Origin: Chamaecyparis obtusa | Lineage: Eukaryota > Streptophyta > Pinopsida > Cupressales > Cupressaceae | Direction of reading: 5' to 3' | Assembly (NCBI GenBank): GCA_027943335.1 | Contig: BSBK01006342.1 | Span: 496,001 to 560,000, forward strand | Length of the DNA stretch: 64,000 bases | Shown: positions 22,703 through 34,256 of the stretch, in pieces | Layout: every line of letters starts with the position of its first letter | Numbering within the stretch: the stretch's first letter is position 1 | Position numbers and translations under genes: made by a program | Notes under the pieces: generated by a model | What the model saw: the letters and a program-made list of their open reading frames with translations, nothing else | What the model was told of the DNA's origin: nothing | The model's database searches: none

Positions 22703-23539
22703 GGTATACTTGATAGCATCTTTTTCCATTGCAAACTCCCAAGCAAGATCATATCATGTAGTCTCAATGTCTAGCAAAGTGGAGAACAAAAGGGATTGGC
22801 AAGCTGGTGGAAGAGATGGAAGACAAGAGAATGAAGGAGAATGAAGGGAAGAAATCCTCAAGGGAAAACTCCTCAAGGGACCCAAGCTAGGGAAAAATTG
22901 TCATGTAAAGTGCATTGGGACAAGCAATGGAAGGCTAGCATAGGATAAGTCACAAAAGTGTAATGCCAGAGCAAGAAAGGATGCAGTCCAAAGGAGTAGA
23001 CATGTCAAGAGGTTTCAAAGCATCGTATTTTACTTTTTCTCTTTTCTATTAGATCAAGACCAAAGGGGAAAAGGATAGTGAAAGGCTAGAATGAATGAAG
23101 GAAGATAAATATGAAGGCTAAACAAGAAAGGAATGAAAGCAAGATCATCGTAAAATAGCTCACAAGATAGCCAAATATTCGTGTATAGATCAACATTGTC
23201 AAGATCAAAGAGAGAAGATGGAATGGATGAAATATGTAGAAGAACTATGCATGATGCCTGATTGCCAAGTTTTCATCATGGTACTTATCCAAGGTGCCAC
23301 AAGGGAGTGGTTTTCACCATAGGATGAATTTATTTTTCTTTACTTTTGCTACCAAGACACCTATTTCCAAGTTTTCACCAAGGCACATTTTCAATTTTTT
23401 TTTTTTTTTTTAAGAAGGCAAGCTTTTTAGATAATGCTCCTTGAAAGGATAAACCATGATATGCCAAGGATTCAAAATGATACACTCAAATATGCTGATA
23501 GGGAAAGGGAGATGGAAGAGAAAAATGGAGGATAAGGTT
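22703..23539 (-). other. I spacer between long ORF and integrase fragment
   Basis: Just beyond the minisatellite, a short minus-strand frame reads DLAWEFAMEKDAIK, which I do not recognise as integrase. The rest is purine-rich with no sustained frame. A further copy of the CCTATTTCCAAGTTTTCACCAAGG phrase lies near 23351-23386, followed by a T-run. Confidence 0.5.
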
Positions 23540-25771
23540 TTATGTAAAGCAAGTGAGGTTGGAAGATAGGAGGAATAGGCAAATGAGGAAAAATGATAGA
23601 AGGTAGAAGGATAATGAATGGAAGGATTGTGAAAGGGTAGATGGAAAGGAAGGCAAGATCAACATCAACACATACCTTGAAGGGTGGTGAGAGGATGGAG
23701 GAATCATGAATGAAGGAATACGTGAAGGAATATGGTGAATGGATAGCAGAGGTTGTGGTTTAGGTGCATGGAATGGAGGATTGCTTTTGGAAGAAGATGA
23801 AGTGGAAGTCTTTGAAAGCTTGAATGTCAACTTAAATTTTTTCTCAACACCAGACTCTTTCAAGAGAGACTTTGGAATCCATATAACCATAGGCTTTTTA
23901 TTTCCTTTTGATGATCTAGAGAGAATATCTTCAATGATGGATTTTGGAACCCATACTTGTCTTGTAGTTTTTTTCTTAGATATCTCTTTTGACTTTATGC
24001 CTCCATGTTGATTAGAGGAGACATGGTGATCTTCTTTTTTTGATGGATTCTTATATTGCTTCTTTTTCTTGTATTGAACATTCAAGTTACTTCAAAAAGA
24101 CTTGGGAATTGTGGAAGAAGAAGGGGGATATGAATGGTTTAGATGGGTGGGTGGATAAAAATGATTCAAAGGTATGAATCTATGTTGATCTTGAGGAAAG
24201 ATAGGAGATGGAGGGATGTAAGGACCCAAGATGGATGGCGAATCAGGAGAGTTAGGAGGGGAAAGTGAAGGGACATAAGGACCCAAGATGGAAGGCAGAC
24301 GTGAAGCTCTTTGTAGCGGTGGAAGAGGTCCAAGGATGGAAGTGGAAGATGCAAAAGGATAATCAATAAGTTCATCAGCATCTATATGACAACCAAGGAT
24401 ATCAGCATCTTTAGAGTGAGCATTAGAATTTTCAATAGAATCAAGTACATCTTGAATATGAGCACCTTCTTTGATAGGATTGTTTAAAGCTTGCAAAGAC
24501 TTAGGAAGAGTAGAAAGTGGAAGCGAACATGGAGTGGTAGAATAAGAAGATGGAAGACTTTGATCTTGACAAGGATCTTTGGATAGCATAAGCTCATAAT
24601 TTTTCTCTTGATTTTCAATAGGCTTAACATTGGAAGTAACAACACCATTTTTACCAACCTTAATGGAAGTATCATCTTTGGAAAGTGAAAGTGTAGTAAG
24701 ATTATTTTGATTGTCAATAAGCTCAACATTGTAAGTAGTAGCTTGATTTTGCTTAGGAAAAGACTTAAGACATGGTGAAATGCATGAAAAAGGGTGTACA
24801 AGATCAAAAGAACCATGAAGCAGATAAGAGACATCGGGAAAAGGAGTGGGAGACATGGAGGGTTCTTGATCTTGATCTTTCTTTATGTTCTTTTTTTCAT
24901 CATTTTTAGAGTCCTCTTGACATGGAGCCACTTCTAAGGACAAGGAAGCATGTTGGGATTGTATGGATGACTTTGGAAGAGATGGTGGAGGACTAGTTGA
25001 AGTAGGGATTATAGCATATGAAGGCTTAGGCTCTTTAGGTTTATCATTATTGAAAGTATTTGCAGCCAAGTGAAGGTTAGCTTGAGTTTCTTTAAGAGGT
25101 AGCCCTAAAGGATAACTATAGGGAACCGCATGAAAAGTATCAGGGCTTGTGTCGGATGAAGGTTCTGTGAAAGATTTGAAAGACTCAGAAGCTTTAGGAA
25201 ATGTATGGGTATTGGAGGAAGTAGGGGATGGAAGGGAACCATCACAAGACAAAGGTCCAACATTAACATGATCTTGCTTGAGAGTGTAATCTTTATTTTT
25301 AGCATGAGAGTTCTTAGAGGAAGGATCCTTGTAGTATGCACGTTTCAAATCAGTATGGTACATTTTATATTCCTCAACAGAAGTAGATGTATCATCTAGA
25401 TATTGTCCACAAAAGCCATCAAAATATCTTTCAAAATCAAAATCATATGGATCACCATCACGATCTATCCAATGTGACGGCCCATTTGTAGTAAGTAGGA
25501 ACACACAATGAGGAGGACTCTTAGGAATAGAGGTGTTATAGGTATCATTACATTGTCTGTCATCATAGTCATCATAGTCTCCAAAGCTTGATGTGTCACT
25601 CTCCATGGAAGAGGTATCATAAGGGTTATCACATTGCTCAAATTCTATTCGAAGGCATGGTGACATGTACAAGTCTTTATCAAATGGAAAAGGGCATAGA
25701 GCTTCCATGGAGAACTCTTTAGGTTCCTTCTCTTTCTTAAGATTGTTAAGTTCAACTTGCATAGCATGCAT
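23540..25771 (-). pseudogene. Long Ser/Pro-rich ORF of I (unknown, possibly gag-derived)
   Basis: About 743 codons in one frame with a single TGA at 24092-24094. The N-terminus has a short helical stretch (MQVELNNLKKEKEPKEF), then LCPFPFDKDLYMSP and an acidic Asp/Ser/Tyr-rich part. The middle is Ser/Pro/Lys-rich low complexity. Next come repeated SILGPYVPS/SILGPYIPP units, then a basic part with repeated VWVPKS/IWIPKS. No knuckle, protease or RT motif is seen. Its place after the leader suggests a gag-derived product, but I cannot assign a function. Confidence 0.55.
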
Positions 25772-28513
25772 CTATTTCATCATAGCAGTGATTAGAATTT
25801 CTTCCTCATGTGTACTGATTCTTTGAGACATGTGTACTGATTCTCAATAGCTACTGCTCTGTTCTTGACACAGTGATTTGTTTGATAGATTCTGGAAATA
25901 GGTTGTAAAAGTTGAAGTATCTAGCAATTTTGACAATTTTTTGACAACTTTTCAAAATTTTCCCAAATGACTTTCTGCAGACTCGTACGATAGTTGGTAG
26001 GCAATAAAATGACAGTTGAAAAACTCGTACGATAGTTGCAAGTAGGATTTTGAATTTTAAAATTTGCTGGCATGAAAACTCATATGACACTGGGTACTCA
26101 ATCATACGACAGATGGGTAGTAATGAAATGACACTTGGCAAAAACTCGTATGACTTTTGACCTCCTAAAATGTCTTTTGACTCCAGAAAGGATTTTACAT
26201 CAAATTTTGCAAATTTTAGGGTTTTCAGATTTAGATTGTTTGCAAATTGTACTGTCAAGATTTGAAGATTATACTAGATTTGATCATTTTTAATAGCCAA
26301 GTAGATAAACAATCACGTAGAATAGAAAGCAAGTGATTTCAAGCACATCTAAAAATAATGAACAAGGGAAAAAGTAACCTTACACATGAACAATCAAGTG
26401 ACTGAATTGCGCTAATCCCTAAGAGAGCTAATTGTGTATGTTCCAAAAAGTTTTGCAATGACACACATATACCCTAGAAAATAAAAATTTGGCCTCGCTA
26501 GGGTTTTTAGTAATGGTTTGACTCTGCAACTTTTATGATCCAAAGGGGTGAACTCCAATCCCAGTGCACCAGGGTTTTGACACAGTCTGAGAACTTAATC
26601 TTCAAGAGCTGCTAGGGAGATCTGACAATCCAACAATGAACCATACCCATGGAGATTTCTTCCACAAGGACATTTATATAGCGGCTATCACTACCACGGT
26701 GAAAATGGCTATTACCTCTTGAGGTTCCGTCAACGTAGTTTGCCCTATGAAGGGATTGTTCGCTATGGTTAACCCTCTCTAAAGATGACTCACAATAGTA
26801 TACCACAAGGGGACTTGGCTCCAAATCTAAGGTTTTTGACGCCTTTTCACTTTTAACCCAAACAAAGCAGATAGATAAATCCGACACGCTAAGACAAAGT
26901 TTTGCTTCACCAAGGTCTATGATATCAACCCCACATGATCTATCAACCTCTTCGGAGAGAGAATGTAGCAATCAATAAGAGAAGATGCACAGACCAAGTT
27001 TGATTCTCCAAAGCTCATGATGTCAACCCCACGTGATCTATCAACCTCTCCGGGGAGAGAATGTATCGATCAATAAGAGAAGACGCACCAACCAAGTTGA
27101 ATGTGAAACACACTAAGTATCCTCCCTACCTACAAGGATTTTGTCGTTAAGAAGGATTTTGCTAGGAATCCAATCTCTCAAGAATCATGAATAGTGTTCA
27201 TAGGGCCTAATTACTATGTGAGCACAAATGTATGTTTCCAAAAAGAAAATCTACCGAAAGTACCCAAAAAGCAAAAAGAGGAACACTTAATGCTTAAAGA
27301 GAATATGATATGAGTCCACAAGGTGGAACACTTAACACCTCACACAAGCTAAAAATGAGTCCCCAACTTAGAAAACAAGTGAATTCCTAAAAGCATAAAT
27401 GGGTTGCCTGGTGGAACAATTAACGCTTCTTTCCTGTAGACCCCTCCCCTTTAATGTGGTGCTGATATTGCAACCATGGGGTGAAAATGAGGGGCCGACA
27501 GATTTAGCGAGTCCAATAACCCAAGATAGAAATCTAGATCAATCACAAGTATCTAATACTACTTAATGAATCCTTAAGGGGTCACAACCTAGTATCAATT
27601 ATGCAAGTGTGTAGAAATAGACAAAAGCATGAAAAGATGCACACAAGCTAGACACATAAGAGATTTATTTTAAGTCCAAATCGAAATGTTATTAGATGAA
27701 GGAGAATACCTGGGATCCTCGCAATGTGCTTAGTAGATTTTACTTGATTTTTAGCAATTCTTGTTGAGCTTTTCCATGCAAGCAAGTGACGAACTCTCCA
27801 ACAAGCAAACAAGCAAACAAGATATGCAACATATATTCAACTTATGAAAACCATAGGGTTAGCTCTAAAAATCAATTATTATCAGCAATAATAACCAGTA
27901 ATTAACCCAAATGACAACTCATATCATTCATTGAACTATGTAAAAAAAATAAGTGCATACCCATCACAAAACTTTTTTTTTTTTTGCTGCATTTGGCCTA
28001 GTCAACAAGATCTGATTTTTTTTTTTTTAATGATTTTGGCCACAAAAATAGAAATTCAAAATAGAGACCCCTGCTAAAAAATAAAGAGCTTTCCAAAAAT
28101 GTAAAATTTTTAGAAAAATCTCTTCATTTGTGCTCTAGAGACCCGTTTTATCAAAATAGAATAGTTTTTATAAATTAACTATTTGGGCTATTATATTGCA
28201 TCTAAATTTAAAATAAAAAGAATGGACCCCCTATAGAATTTAAAGAGATTTCCAAAAATATAAATTTTTTTGAAAAATATGCTGATTTGCATCAGATATT
28301 AATTTTTTCTGAAATTTCAAGAAAAAATTATTAAAAATTCAAAACATCTCAAAAAAATCTAAATTTTTTACTGTAGCTTTTTTGATATGTTTCCAACCTG
28401 TAAAAAAAATTTCAGAGCAAAAATCCAAGCCTTTTGAGAGATAAAATTAAATCTTTGAAACTTTAGGGTTTTAGCTCCCAAAAAAAATTAAAACTAGCAT
28501 GTAAAGGTGGGTT
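25772..28513 (-). other. I 5' leader, noncoding
   Basis: About 2.7 kb between primer site and ORF. It contains a cluster of ACTCGTACGATAG-like phrases (25981-26160), a 98-base direct duplication (GATATCAACCCCAC at 26921, GATGTCAACCCCAC at 27019) and A/T homopolymers near 27970 and 28018. Short frames (25851-26258, 26612-26971) show no domain. Long leaders are usual in Tat/Ogre-type elements. Confidence 0.6.
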
Positions 28514-28531
28514 GCCCCACGGTGGGTGCCA
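28514..28531 (-). other. Primer-binding site of I
   Basis: The minus strand reads TGGCACCCACCGTGGGGC, four bases inside the LTR. This closely matches the TGGCGCCCACCGTGGGGC site I recall from Tat/Ogre-type gypsy elements, with one difference. It fixes element I as reading leftward. Confidence 0.8.
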
Positions 28532-28535
28532 GAAA

Positions 28536-29841
28536 TGTGTGTGAAAATTGTACCTGATTTGTAGACACAACACTTTAGTAAAACATTAGAGGTTAGCAAA
28601 AATCATGCAAAATTAAAATCTAATCTAACCAAGTGATTTACTGCCTTATAATAGGTGTGAGATCGATGTTCTCAGATTGCTATCGAGATCAGTGACCTAG
28701 ATGACACCTAAATGAAGGATTTGAATGCAATTGATCTGAATATGAAATATGAATGCAAAGTAATCTATATATATTTTTGGATATTTTCTATGCAATAAGA
28801 TGAAAAATGATATGAAATCTATGATATGTAAAAATTGATATGCTATGATATGCTAAATGATCTAATAATGATATGAAAAAGAATCTAACTGAATGTTAAA
28901 AAAAAAAATTGATCTCACAATAGCCTTGATTCGCAATAAGCTTTGATTCTCCAAATTCCAATCCTCCAAAATAGTTGTGCAATTCGTAGATGACTTTGGC
29001 AAAGTAAGCTTGCAAAATTATGAGATGATTTGAGATGAGCTGAAGCCTTAATTTATAGAAATCCAAGGCTTTGGAGGTGCATGGGAAAAAAAGCCATAAA
29101 TCACTCAGATTAACTCAACTTGATTTTTGAGTTATTTGACAATAAAGATAATTTAATTCACAAAAACATGCAAATCATGCAAAAACAACTTTTTAACTCA
29201 AATTAGAAGTTTAGATCAACTTTAAAACTCAAAAATGATGTTGAGTTCCAAAAAGTCAATAACTTGAATTGATTTTCTAATTTGGAGTTTAACTGCTCTT
29301 TGATTATGCACATGGATAATTATGAATTAATAAATAAATAAAGTGATTTATTTCCAACTTAATTGATTTTGAAAAATAAAACAATTAATTTATGGGTTAA
29401 TCAATTATTTTTCAAGCTTTTATTCAAAAATAATATTATTAAAAATTGACAACTTGCTTTAATTAATTAAATAAGAATTTAATCAATTAATGATAGGAAT
29501 TTTGATTTATTGTCAAAATTAAATAATGATAATTGGGAATAAATATAATTAAATTCAATTAAATAATTAAGTGGCAGTATTAAATCTAATTAATTAAATA
29601 TGAAAATATTTAATTAATCAAACTTTAGGATAAATGTGATTTATTGCCAAATAATCATTAAATTAAAGGTAATTAAGATAATTAAGAATATTGCTAGGAA
29701 TATTCCCCGATGCAGAATTTAAGATAATCAATTAGATTCGAATGTGCAGATGTGCCTTAGGTTAGGACTTCTATGTCGATTTCGTTCGATTTGAGGATGT
29801 AGGAGGTTAATAAACATATAGCCCATTTTTGGGGTATTACA
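28536..29841 (-). repeat. 5' LTR of I
   Basis: Terminus TGTGTGTGAAAATTG on the + strand, other end GGGGTATTACA. It is about 96% identical to 18361-19644 by eye. The differences are largely C/T, plus one 29-base indel. Confidence 0.92.
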
Positions 29842-31808
29842 GTAGACTCATGGGTGCCTTTGAGCCTGAATCTTCTCCTTTCCTTAGGATCCCTAATGAT
29901 AACTTGATTCTTCATGATTCTAATCCTACTATGAAGAAAAAATCTTCTCACTCATCTCACGATGAGGATGATGCTTTAAGGGTTTCTACTGAATAAGTCC
30001 AAAAAATTTCCACTGAACTTGATAAAATGGGTAATTGGCTTGTTCAAGAAAACCATGGTCAAGATTTTATTCAAGCTATAGAGGCTCTTAAGAAAGTTCT
30101 CCATGATAGTGATCAAGGTGTTAGCCTCTTGCATGGTATTACTCATCTTGTGCATTTCAATGTTAAACCTTTAACTCAAGAGGCTCAAGATTTAGGTTTC
30201 ACTACTCCTATCACTAGTGTTGAACCTCCTTCTAATCCTTTACCTAGTATTCCTATCTATACTCCTTCTCTAGTGATTGTGATGGTTCCCTCTGTTCCTA
30301 TGAGTGTTCCTCCTGTGTCCCTTCATACATCACAACCTTCATATCATAGTGTTCCTTTCACTTATTCCACTCCACTTCCAACTGTAGTTCCTAGTGTTCC
30401 TCCAGTTGTGTCTTCTATTCCTGCAGCTTCTTACACTTTACCTAGTGTGTCTAATGTTGCTACTCCTATTTCCTCTAATGATTCCAACATCATCAGTTTG
30501 GCTCAAACCGTATCATCCTTACAACAACAACTTGCTTCCTTAACTCAAAACAAGTTTAGTATTCCTACATGTGACATGGGAAGCCCTTTGTCTAGGGATA
30601 TTATCCAAACTCCTATTCCTCAGCAAGTCGATATGCCTCATCTTGAGAATTATAATGGAAAAGGATATCCTATTCATCATGTTAAAACATTCCAAATCCT
30701 TTGTAGTGATTATGCTCATGACCATAGGATTTTAGCCAAACTGTTTGCTCGAACCTTTCGTGACAAGGCCTTACAGTGGTATTGTTCCTTGCCTCCTTAT
30801 TCAATTAATTCCTTTCCACAACTTGCTAATGCCTTTATTCAAAAATTTCAAAACAATATTGGCCCACAAGTGTCTTTGACAGATTTAATGCATTGTAAAC
30901 AAAGTGCTAAAGAAAATTTGACTGAATTTATTGGTAGATTTAAGCATTTGCATGCTCAGATTTCTTATCCTATTCCTGATATTGATATTCAATGTATGTT
31001 TATTTCAAATTTGCAAAAGGATATTAGAGATAAGATTATGCTTATTGAATTTACCTCTTTTCAACAACTTTGTGCAGTGCTTCATCATTATCAATTACAA
31101 GTGAGTCAATTTGAGAGCAACACTCCAATGGCTCCTATTCCCATTGATAAGAGTGATGCTTCTCCTAATTGAAATAAGTTTCAAAAATTCAATAACTATG
31201 TCAAGATAAACAAACAAGCGAATGCAATTGCTGATCAGGTTGCTGTTGCATCTCATAATGCCACTTTTGCATCCACTACTTTTTGATTAAATCGTACATT
31301 TACTCCTCTTTCTGAAACTTTAAATGCTATTATGAATAGGTTATTAGCTGCTAATATGATTACTTTACCTCCTATTAGACCTCTTTTACCTACTACAATT
31401 GCATCTAAATCTTTTGATCAAAATGCTTTTTGTCAATATCATTGTTAGAATAGTCATGATATTGAGAGATGTTATTCTTTAAAACATAAGGTCCAAGATC
31501 TCATTGATGCTAAAGCTTTATCTATTGATAATTTGGATAGTAGTGGGAATCAATCTATCTCTCCTCCTAATCAAAACCTTCAAATCTATATGAATCCCTT
31601 ACCTACGCATGATACTAATACTATTGCTCAACCATCTGCTATGGAAATTGTATATGATTAAAAAATGGATGATCTTAATCATGTCGTTAATCAAGTGGAG
31701 CATGTTGCTAAGTCTATATCTCCACCTCAACCTTCACCTCAAGTTCAATCTCAATCTCTAGTTAAACCTAAACCTAAAGTGAAACCTCAACCTAAACATC
31801 AACAATAA
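29842..31808 (+). pseudogene. gag of H (main part)
   Basis: The frame resumes after I at GTAGA and passes a TAA near 29994. It has a Pro/Ser/Val-rich region and then a retrotransposon capsid domain of about 100 residues (KTFQILCSDYAHDHRILAKL, LQWYCSLPPYSI, TEFIGRFKHLHAQIS). A TGA near 31170 and a few later stops precede a knuckle-like CQYHC.NSHDIERC (C-x2-H-x4-H-x4-C) near 31430. A basic Pro/Lys/Gln tail ends at TAA near 31806. Capsid proteins of this type assemble particles and package RNA. The first 19 codons lie at 18304-18360. Confidence 0.88.
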
Positions 31809-31835
31809 TTTGAGGATAAAAGACCTCGGGAAATT

Positions 31836-33041
31836 TTGATTACCTTTGATGATTCTGAGATTATTAAGGCTCCTCATGGTCCCCTTTACATTGCTGCTAG
31901 GGTTGCTCAGATACCTACTCGTGGTTGTCTTGTTGATCCTACCTCCTTAGTGAATGTTATCACTGAAGAAAATATTTTTATGAAAAGCTTACAACATGAC
32001 TTCTATGATACATCAGATGTGTGGATTCAAACTTGTAATGGTTTTCTTTATCCCTCATTTGGTTCTATTACTTTACCGGTTGAACTTTTTGGAAAACTTG
32101 TGAACACTACCTTTGTTGTGGTTCCTACTTCTGATCAATTTCAAGTTAAGCTAGGTTTGCCTTGGTTAACTACCATGCATGTTGTTGCTTCACCTATACA
32201 TAAGTTTCTTAAGTTCATTCATGATGGTGAAGTGAAGATGATCAATCATAGTCTATATCGACCTTCTAGGCCTAGAGATTGTCCTGCTCTGGATTTCTTT
32301 TGGCCTTCCTTACCTAATTCATGTCCTCCTCACCTTGATAATATTTTTCAATCATATCAAGCCTATAAGCATCATAAGATTCTTCAATTAAGCATACCTC
32401 CTATGGATCTTAGTTGTGGTCTTTTACCTACACCTTCGATACCTCCTTCAACTATGGCTTCTAGTTCTATTAATCAAGTTCCTCCTACCAAACCTATCAA
32501 AGATCCTATGATTTCTTCTCCTATGGTTGATAATCCTATTGATCTTCATAAAGAACCTATGATGAATCCTGCGATTGTTCCTCCTAGTTCTCATCCTATT
32601 TCAAATAAATCAAAATGTAACCAATTTGCTAATGAACATTGTAAAAAGCATCGTGCTCATGCTAAAGCTAAAAGATCTCTACTTTCTATGGATACTCCTA
32701 TGCATAATGTTGTTATTAATAATGATGTTCACATGCATGATTATGATGATTCTATTCGTATCTTAGATCCTATTTTGATTAATTTGGATGATGAAGATAC
32801 TCTTGATGATACTGATAATGTTACTGATGAATATGAAATTATTGACATTGACATTGATTTGCCAAATATGCTTTCATCTCAATTAACTCTTACACCTAGT
32901 ATCAAACATAGTGATTCTCAAGAGGATCCTTGTTTGGAACTAGCTATCATTCCTACTATATTGGATATAGTCCCTCTTGTGAGTTACCCACCTACCCTAA
33001 ATGATATACAACGAGATAGGGAAAGTAGGTGGCACTCTTGA
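31836..33041 (+). CDS. Protease-like ORF of H (DPTS type)
   Basis: An uninterrupted 401-codon frame, the longest open one in the H family here. Residues 1-150 have retropepsin-like order: GPLYIAARVAQIPT, CLVDPTSLVNVI at the active site, FGSITLPVELFGK, and QVKLGLPWLTTM. The active site is D-P-T-S instead of D-S/T-G-S/A. The remainder has a Pro-rich linker, basic residues and an acidic tail (HDYDDSIRILDPI, IDIDIDLPNML). E/C has the same domains and the same DPTS. It could be an inactive or repurposed protease; catalysis is not shown. Confidence 0.72.
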   Translation: MITFDDSEIIKAPHGPLYIAARVAQIPTRGCLVDPTSLVNVITEENIFMKSLQHDFYDTSDVWIQTCNGFLYPSFGSITLPVELFGKLVNTTFVVVPTSDQFQVKLGLPWLTTMHVVASPIHKFLKFIHDGEVKMINHSLYRPSRPRDCPALDFFWPSLPNSCPPHLDNIFQSYQAYKHHKILQLSIPPMDLSCGLLPTPSIPPSTMASSSINQVPPTKPIKDPMISSPMVDNPIDLHKEPMMNPAIVPPSSHPISNKSKCNQFANEHCKKHRAHAKAKRSLLSMDTPMHNVVINNDVHMHDYDDSIRILDPILINLDDEDTLDDTDNVTDEYEIIDIDIDLPNMLSSQLTLTPSIKHSDSQEDPCLELAIIPTILDIVPLVSYPPTLNDIQRDRESRWHS

Positions 33042-34256
33042 TCAGTTTGTCCTTTGTGGTAGTTTTGTTGTGTGTTTGCCTGCTGTATTGTGCTTCTCCC
33101 GTAATGTATTTGCTAAATATTGTTAGATTATTTTATACAATCCTTGTTACTTAGTTGGTACAAGGTGATGAAGGAATTGAAATTGTTGTTCACATTCCTC
33201 TATATGTCTCTCTATTCTTCTATGTGTTGTTCAATGTTATGTTGTAAATGTGCTATTGTTTGTAAATGTTTCCTTGTATAATCTGCTTGGATTCGAGATA
33301 TGGTAGCACTAAATATTTTTGGTCTCCATGTCATGGTTTGAAAATATTCTTCTTCATATATCTTATGTGATCTTTCCTCCTTTGTGATTGTAGTTCTACT
33401 TCCTTTGGGGAATGATGTCAATTCATTTGCAATAATATCATATATATATTATCTTATGATCATACTAACCTCATGGTAGGTAGATCCCTTTTGTGTTCTC
33501 TATATGTTTCTGTGTTATTTCCCTTGATTTGTTTTCATCTGGGGGCATCTCGATGTGGAAACATAATCAGTGGAGTTTTTTATGTTTCCGTTAAAGCCAT
33601 TGGTCTTGTTAAAGTGTTAGCAATGACTTAAATGTGGGGGCATACGCTTTGCTCACTTATTACACACACACACTTATGAAAAAATTCAAAACATGCTAAA
33701 TCTTCTAAAGGTAACGCACATAAGTTGCTAAATCCTAAGGAAGACACGCACTTTAAATTTACTTTTCAATCTTTCTTTTTGGATTAGGAACTAATCCTTA
33801 AAGTATGGATTTATATTAGGATCTCTTGATCCCTCTAGTTTCAAATACACATATATTGTGATCCCTTAAGGTCGGAAGTGTCCTTAAGATTGGATCTCTT
33901 TTTTTTGTTATTTATTCTTATGGAATAGAATATTCCTAAGGATAAATCCTTGATGGGTTGACTAGTGAGTAGCCACATTCACTAGGTGGTTCAATTCCAT
34001 CTTTCCAGTTGCACCTTTTTCCTATGTGGTTCACAATGGGACATAAGTTCTTATTGGGCGAGGTAATCACAATTTTTCTTTCTCTCTTTAGAGATGTCTC
34101 TCTTATCTGTGATCTAAGAGTCGATGAAGACTTGAGCCCCTAGGGGCTTGGGATTTCTCTTTGTCCTTTAGATTATGATAAGATTATCTTGTTATTTTTA
34201 TCTCCTTTACCAAGAGTTTGCATCAAGTCCATACTCTTGCTAAAGTGGGGGCTTAA
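33042..34256 (+). other. H 3' noncoding region and polypurine tract
   Basis: No frame with a domain is seen where RT would be expected. The first 500 bases have a counterpart in E/C (9360-9880, minus), so they belong to the family. GTGGGGGCTTAA just before 34257 is the likely polypurine tract. Confidence 0.75.

Larger units (their letters stand above)
18361..29841 (-). mobile_element. Element I: Ty3/gypsy-derived, without RT
   Basis: Read leftward: 5' LTR (28536-29841), primer site, long leader, one long Ser/Pro-rich ORF (25771 to 23540), a short integrase C-terminal fragment (to 22006), a noncoding tail, polypurine tract and 3' LTR (18361-19644). About 3.7% LTR divergence by eye over the first 430 bases makes it the youngest layer of the stack. 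No RT, RNase H or protease motif is seen, so it looks like a deletion derivative of a Tat/Athila-like gypsy element. Confidence 0.88.

Noticed and set aside
22427..22774. 115-codon + strand frame of Leu-Ile-Leu-Val repeats, membrane-like
   Set aside because: It is the complement of the 12-base minisatellite that lies in the integrase frame on the minus strand; the hydrophobic pattern is a by-product.
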